Shown here: one piece after another, positions 60,394 to 64,000 of the stretch | Layout of the letters: every line of letters starts with the position of its first letter | How positions within the stretch are numbered: the first letter of the stretch is position 1 | Source of the DNA: an uncultured Bacillaceae bacterium | GTDB taxonomy: Bacteria > Bacillota > Bacilli > Bacillales > Bacillaceae_L | DNA: 64,000 bases | NCBI GenBank assembly: GCA_947497585.1 | Contig: CANMHG010000008.1 | Coordinates: 124,001 to 188,000 of the forward strand | Direction of reading: 5' to 3' | Made by a program: the position numbers and the translations under genes | Notes under the pieces: model-generated | The model's input: the letters and a program-made list of their open reading frames with translations, nothing else | The model's database searches: none | What the model was told of the DNA's origin: nothing

Positions 60394-60896
60394 AGGTTGA
60401 GGTAGATACTCGCTCAACTAGTCCGAATAAGTAAATGATTCGGACTGGTTGAGGTAAATACTCGATCAACCAGTTTGAATAAGCAAAGGATTCGGACAGG
60501 TTGAGGAAGCTACTCGATCAACCAGTCCGAAAAAGCAAAGGATTCGGACAGGTTGAAGAAGATACTCGCTCAACCAGTCCGAATAAGCAAAGGATTCGGA
60601 CAGGTTGAGGTAGATACTCGCTCAACTAGTCCGAATAAGCAAAGGATTCGGACAGGTTGAAGTAGCTACTAGCTCAACGGGTCCGAATAAGCAAAGGATT
60701 CGGACAGGTTGAAGTAGATATTCGCTCAACCAGTCCGAATAAGCAAAGGATGCGGACAGGTTGAGGTAGATACTCGCTCAACCAGTCCGAATAAGCAAAG
60801 GATGCGGACAGGTTGAGGTAGATATTCCCTCAACGAGTCCGAATAAGCAAAGGATGCGGACAGGTTGAAGTAGATATTCGCTCAACTAGTCAAAAT
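60394..60896. repeat. Tandem array of palindromic units, period exactly 52 bp
   Basis: The box GTCCGA recurs at 60421, 60473 (as GTTTGA), 60525, 60577, 60629, 60681, 60733, 60785 and 60837, with a degenerate unit at 60889, always 52 bases apart. Each unit holds CTCAACCAGTCCGAAT pairing with ATTCGGACAGGTTGAG around AAGCAAAGG. An alternative pairing is GTTGAG with CTCAAC across the unit boundary. The array fills the gap between the convergent GGDEF and cwlQ genes. Confidence 0.95.
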
Positions 60897-60907
60897 AAAG
60901 AGTCAAA

Positions 60908-60946
60908 AAAGAAATCATCACAATTACTGTAATGATTTCTTTTTTT
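60908..60946 (-). terminator. Terminator of cwlQ
   Basis: AAGAAATCAT pairs with ATGATTTCTT around about 13 bases that can extend the stem. T-runs on both sides make it bidirectional. Confidence 0.75.
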
Positions 60947-60947
60947 G

Positions 60948-61550
60948 TTAAGAATAATAGGTTTCGGTTACTTTGCGGACGTAATTTTGTGTTTCTTTAA
61001 AAGGTGGAATTCCACCATACTTATCGACATTACCAGGACCCGCGTTATAGGCAGCAAGTGCAAGTGAGAGGTCTCCGTCATATTTGTCTAGCATGGAACG
61101 AAGATATTTCGCTCCACCTTCTACGTTTTGAGCTGGATCATATATATTCTGGACACCAAGATATCTAGCTGTACTAGGCATTAGTTGCATTAGACCAGTT
61201 GCACCGGCATGGCTTTTAGCGTTTGGGTTGAAATTCGATTCATGTTTTATTACTGATTTAATTAAGCTTGGATCTATATCATATTTTTGAGCGGCCTTCT
61301 CTATGATTTCCTCTAGATTTCCTTCAACCTTAATAGGCGAAGTTCCCTGAAGAGAAGCAACATAAGTAGGTCGACGATTCAATCCATTAATTGAAAGTGT
61401 TGAAGTATTGTTTGGCAATGCAGTTGTTGAGAGCATCTCAGTTAACAAATCTTTAAATAAGGAGGTATCTCCAGGTGTTGTTTGAGAAGAGGAGTTAAAG
61501 CCTTTAATGGCTTGAAGCTCCATTAACATTTTAAATTGATCTATTTTCAT
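60948..61550 (-). CDS. cwlQ: CwlQ (YjbJ), lytic transglycosylase
   Basis: This protein of about 200 residues has an SLT domain in its second half: [20 protein letters not shown] with the catalytic glutamate, [13 protein letters not shown] and [14 protein letters not shown]. It cleaves peptidoglycan. ATG 61550 has GGAGAG eight bases upstream; ATG 61556 is too close. No clear signal peptide is visible. It follows yjbK with a TAATG overlap. Confidence 0.92.
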   Translation of the reverse strand: MKIDQFKMLMELQAIKGFNSSSQTTPGDTSLFKDLLTEMLSTTALPNNTSTLSINGLNRRPTYVASLQGTSPIKVEGNLEEIIEKAAQKYDIDPSLIKSVIKHESNFNPNAKSHAGATGLMQLMPSTARYLGVQNIYDPAQNVEGGAKYLRSMLDKYDGDLSLALAAYNAGPGNVDKYGGIPPFKETQNYVRKVTETYYS

Positions 61551-61555
61551 CGTCA

Positions 61556-62146
61556 TTACTCTCCATTATTCATTGACTTTATATAAAACCGCATAATTTT
61601 GTTGTCTGTCTTTCGTAGCGGGATACCTTGATCTTTTAGAAGTTCATGAAAATGAGCTTTACCACTTTTCTCATCTGAAACCTCATATTCTATTTCATAA
61701 TCATCCGTATCTAAGTAAGAACTATGGTCAAAAACAAGTAGCCCATTTTTATAAGAAAGCTCAGCTCGTGAAGTGGTTAATTTTCCAAAGAATTTTACTA
61801 AGGAAGGAGTTATTTCTTCTTTATTTAAAATATCATAAATATCTCCTTTTGGAAATTGTCCTTCATTTACCATAAGCAATGCTTGTTCCTCAGATAAAGC
61901 TTGATGTGTTTCTAATAGGCCAATTGCTGCTGGCTGCTTTAAGGTTAAAGTGTAGTTGTCATTCTTGAAACGGATACGAAGTGCTGATTTTTTATCTTTC
62001 AATAAAAATTGTGGGGTATCAAAATAATAGTTTATTTGTGTTTTAAAGGCTTGCGCACTAACTGAAAAATGAGTAAGTAGCTGTTTAAATTCATCTTTAG
62101 TAAGAAGGTTTTTAAATTCAATTTCAATTTCTTGATTCAATTCCAT
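61556..62146 (-). CDS. yjbK: YjbK, CYTH-domain putative triphosphatase
   Basis: This protein of about 196 residues has the CYTH signature EIEIEFK near its start and paired basic and acidic strands ([28 protein letters not shown]) of the triphosphate tunnel fold. ATG 62146 has GAGGAAG just before; TTG 62140 has better spacing and is an alternative. The longer frame to 62191 is unsupported. It is coupled to cwlQ. Confidence 0.9.
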   Translation of the reverse strand: MELNQEIEIEFKNLLTKDEFKQLLTHFSVSAQAFKTQINYYFDTPQFLLKDKKSALRIRFKNDNYTLTLKQPAAIGLLETHQALSEEQALLMVNEGQFPKGDIYDILNKEEITPSLVKFFGKLTTSRAELSYKNGLLVFDHSSYLDTDDYEIEYEVSDEKSGKAHFHELLKDQGIPLRKTDNKIMRFYIKSMNNGE

Positions 62147-62269
62147 CTTCCTCTCTAAAGATATTATCGCCTCTATTTTTGTTGATAGCAATAACTAAAC
62201 ATGAAAAGGTGTATTATGGTAAAATAGATGGGACAATTATTATGTACTGCAAGAAGGGAGACTCCGTGT

Positions 62270-62647
62270 ATGTCAAAAATGATTAATGTTATACAAACGG
62301 TTGAATCAACAGATGAAAAATTAGTTTTAGAAGCAGAGAAAAGTAGTTATGATGCAACATCACTTGTTCCAACAGGGCAAATGTTAGTTGATTCAGATTC
62401 AGTTGCTTTTATATATAAGTTAGAAAATGAAACCGAGTTTATTTATGTAAGCCTACCGTACTCTACATGGCCAGGTTTAAAAGAAACGATGAAAAAAGAG
62501 CGAAGTGTTTTTGTAAAGGTTAATAATACAGAAATTAGGCTTGATGGAATCATTGGGGAATTGGAGTACTTAGTTAGCAATATTGAAGGAAATGCTAACT
62601 ATGGTGAAGAAATGGTTTCAAAGGTAGAAGAGGTCTTCTTACCTTAA
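62270..62647 (+). CDS. yjbL: YjbL, UPF0738 family
   Basis: This protein of about 125 residues begins MSKMINVIQTVESTDEK and matches YjbL/UPF0738 by position and length. ATG 62270 follows AAGGGAG; an upstream in-frame ATG at 62228 lacks a site. It is cytosolic and acidic. Function is unknown. Confidence 0.85.
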   Translation: MSKMINVIQTVESTDEKLVLEAEKSSYDATSLVPTGQMLVDSDSVAFIYKLENETEFIYVSLPYSTWPGLKETMKKERSVFVKVNNTEIRLDGIIGELEYLVSNIEGNANYGEEMVSKVEEVFLP

Positions 62648-62706
62648 GCTGTTCTTAGTTAATTGAATAACCATTAATAATTAATCAATTTTGGTGGTGG
62701 AAATAC

Positions 62707-63336
62707 ATGAAAAAACATTGGGATCTTTTCTTAGCCCCCTATGAACAAGCAATTGATGAATTAAAGGTGAAATTAAAGGGGATGAGATCTCAATTTGAGA
62801 TGCAGTCAACACATTCTCCAATCGAATTCGTAACAGGTCGAGTCAAGCCGATTGCAAGTATTCTTGATAAGGCAAATAAAAAGGGAATTCCTCTAGATAA
62901 ATTAGCAGAGGAATTGCAAGATATCGCAGGATTACGAATGATGTGCCAGTTTGTAGATGATATTAAAAAGGTAGTCGAACTACTTAGACAAAGAAATGAT
63001 TTTGAAATTGTTGAAGAACGTGATTACATCACCCACAAGAAGCTAAGTGGTTATCGTTCTTATCATATTGTCATCCGATATCCAGTGCAAACAATAAATG
63101 GTGAAAAGAAAATTCTTGTAGAAATACAAATTAGAACATTAGCCATGAATTTTTGGGCAACAATCGAGCATTCTTTAAACTATAAGTATAGTGGTCATTT
63201 TCCTGAGGATATAGAACACCGGTTACAGCGTGCTGCCGAAGCAGCATTTAGACTAGATGAAGAAATGTCACAAATACGAGGCGAAATTCAAGAAGCCCAA
63301 GTGATATTTTCAAGGAAAACAGACGATGGGAATTAG
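62707..63336 (+). CDS. relQ: RelQ (YjbM), small alarmone synthetase
   Basis: This 209-residue protein has only the RelA/SpoT synthetase domain: FVTGRVKPIASILDK, DIAGLRMMCQF, GYRSYHIVIRYP and EIQIRTLAMNFWATIEH. It makes (p)ppGpp from GTP/GDP and ATP. No hydrolase or regulatory domains are present, as expected for RelQ. GGTGGTGG precedes the ATG. nadK follows 121 bases on. Confidence 0.95.
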   Translation: MKKHWDLFLAPYEQAIDELKVKLKGMRSQFEMQSTHSPIEFVTGRVKPIASILDKANKKGIPLDKLAEELQDIAGLRMMCQFVDDIKKVVELLRQRNDFEIVEERDYITHKKLSGYRSYHIVIRYPVQTINGEKKILVEIQIRTLAMNFWATIEHSLNYKYSGHFPEDIEHRLQRAAEAAFRLDEEMSQIRGEIQEAQVIFSRKTDDGN

Positions 63337-63457
63337 GTACATAATATATTTCAGGGCAAATGGAAAATAGGGTCAGATTTATGCGCCCTTGAAATGGTTA
63401 AAAGCAAGAAACAGAGTTACATAAAAATGAATCTATAGCATAGAGAGGGGTGTAAGA

Positions 63458-64000
63458 ATGAAATTTGCAATTACATCTAAAGGCGACCCGACGTCAAACA
63501 CGTTGATGCAAAAAATGAAAACATACTTAATGGATTTTCAGCTTACATATGACGAAGATCAACCGGATATTGTTATTTCTGTTGGCGGAGATGGTACCCT
63601 TTTATATGCCTTCCATCGCTATCGTAGCCGTCTGAACAAAACAGCCTTCGTTGGTGTACATACTGGACACCTTGGGTTTTATGCAGACTGGGTACCTGAT
63701 GAAATAGAAAAGCTTGTGATTGCTATTGCTAAAACACCATATCAAATCGTTGAATATCCTTTGTTAGAAGTGATTATTCGTTATATTAATGGTGGAAGAG
63801 AAGCAAGATATCTAGCTTTAAACGAATGTACTGTAAAAAGTGTAGAAGGTTCATTAGTAATGGATGTTGAAATTAAGGGGCAATTGTTTGAGACCTTTCG
63901 TGGGGATGGATTATGTATTTCTACTCCATCCGGAAGCACAGCATACAACAAGGCTTTAGGTGGCGCGATATTACATCCTTCTCTAGAAGTGATTCAAATT
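63458..64000 (+). CDS. nadK: NAD kinase, N-terminal part
   Basis: The frame starts at ATG 63458 after GAGAGGGGTG and runs off the right edge (181 codons). It contains the NAD kinase motif [11 protein letters not shown] near residue 48 and [12 protein letters not shown] near the edge. It phosphorylates NAD to NADP. The order relQ-nadK matches B. subtilis yjbM-ppnK. Confidence 0.95.
   Translation, partial: MKFAITSKGDPTSNTLMQKMKTYLMDFQLTYDEDQPDIVISVGGDGTLLYAFHRYRSRLNKTAFVGVHTGHLGFYADWVPDEIEKLVIAIAKTPYQIVEYPLLEVIIRYINGGREARYLALNECTVKSVEGSLVMDVEIKGQLFETFRGDGLCISTPSGSTAYNKALGGAILHPSLEVIQI

Noticed and set aside
60394-60896. CRISPR array
   Set aside because: All 52 bases of the unit are repeated, including the part that would be spacer. 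No cas genes are nearby.

Overview
The window is low-GC Gram-positive DNA from a Bacillus-type organism (Bacillaceae). The genus cannot be fixed from the sequence alone. Gene order follows the Bacillus subtilis yjzC-yjzD-yjaU-yjaV-med-comZ-fabH-fabF-yjaZ-app-yjbA-trpS-opp-yjbC-spx-yjbE-mecA-coiA-pepF-yjbH-yjbI-yjbJ-yjbK-yjbL-yjbM-nadK chromosome segment almost gene for gene. Ribosome binding sites are strong (GGAGG type) and TTG/GTG starts are common. I see no tRNA, rRNA, prophage, insertion sequence or CRISPR array.

Region 1 (1-9.5 kb) is an anaerobic/molybdenum-cofactor block: the end of mobA, a radical SAM/SPASM gene, Bacillus-type fnr, a second Crp/Fnr regulator, the iron-sulfur repair gene scdA(ric), the operon moeA-mobB-moaE-moaD, a NERD-domain gene and ywiC. 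Five TGTGA-N6-TCACA-type palindromes lie in its promoters. At four promoters the palindrome centre is about 41.5 bases upstream of the start expected from a recognisable -10, which is the classic activator position. This predicts a compact Fnr regulon serving nitrate-type respiration and Fe-S damage repair.

Region 2 (9.5-19.5 kb) holds uppP, yjzC, clpB behind a CtsR operator, yjzD, yjaU, yjaV, med-comZ (competence), and fabH-fabF behind a probable FapR site.

Region 3 (19.5-47 kb) is dominated by oligopeptide ABC transporters: an orphan permease pair, then two consecutive five-gene sets in app order (D-F-A-B-C), then yjbA, a chemoreceptor, trpS under a T-box riboswitch, and a third set in opp order (A-B-C-D-F). 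Hairpins flank the solute-binding-protein genes. These probably set a higher dose of binding protein than permease.

Region 4 (47-64 kb) holds a DUF4015 glycoside-hydrolase-like gene, yjbC-spx, yjbE, mecA, cls, coiA, pepF, yjbH-yjbI, a membrane diguanylate cyclase, cwlQ, yjbK, yjbL, relQ (yjbM) and the start of nadK. Spx, its ClpXP adaptor YjbH, MecA and ClpB together make this a protein quality-control and stress neighbourhood.

The most unusual structures are non-coding. Two unrelated tandem arrays of palindromes (7125-7708 and 60394-60896) have the same repeat period, 50-52 bp in the first and exactly 52 bp in the second. Both sit between convergent genes. Three copies of a nested palindromic intergenic element (279-510, 40339-40435, 47125-47252) share core boxes, but each carries its own self-complementary ends.
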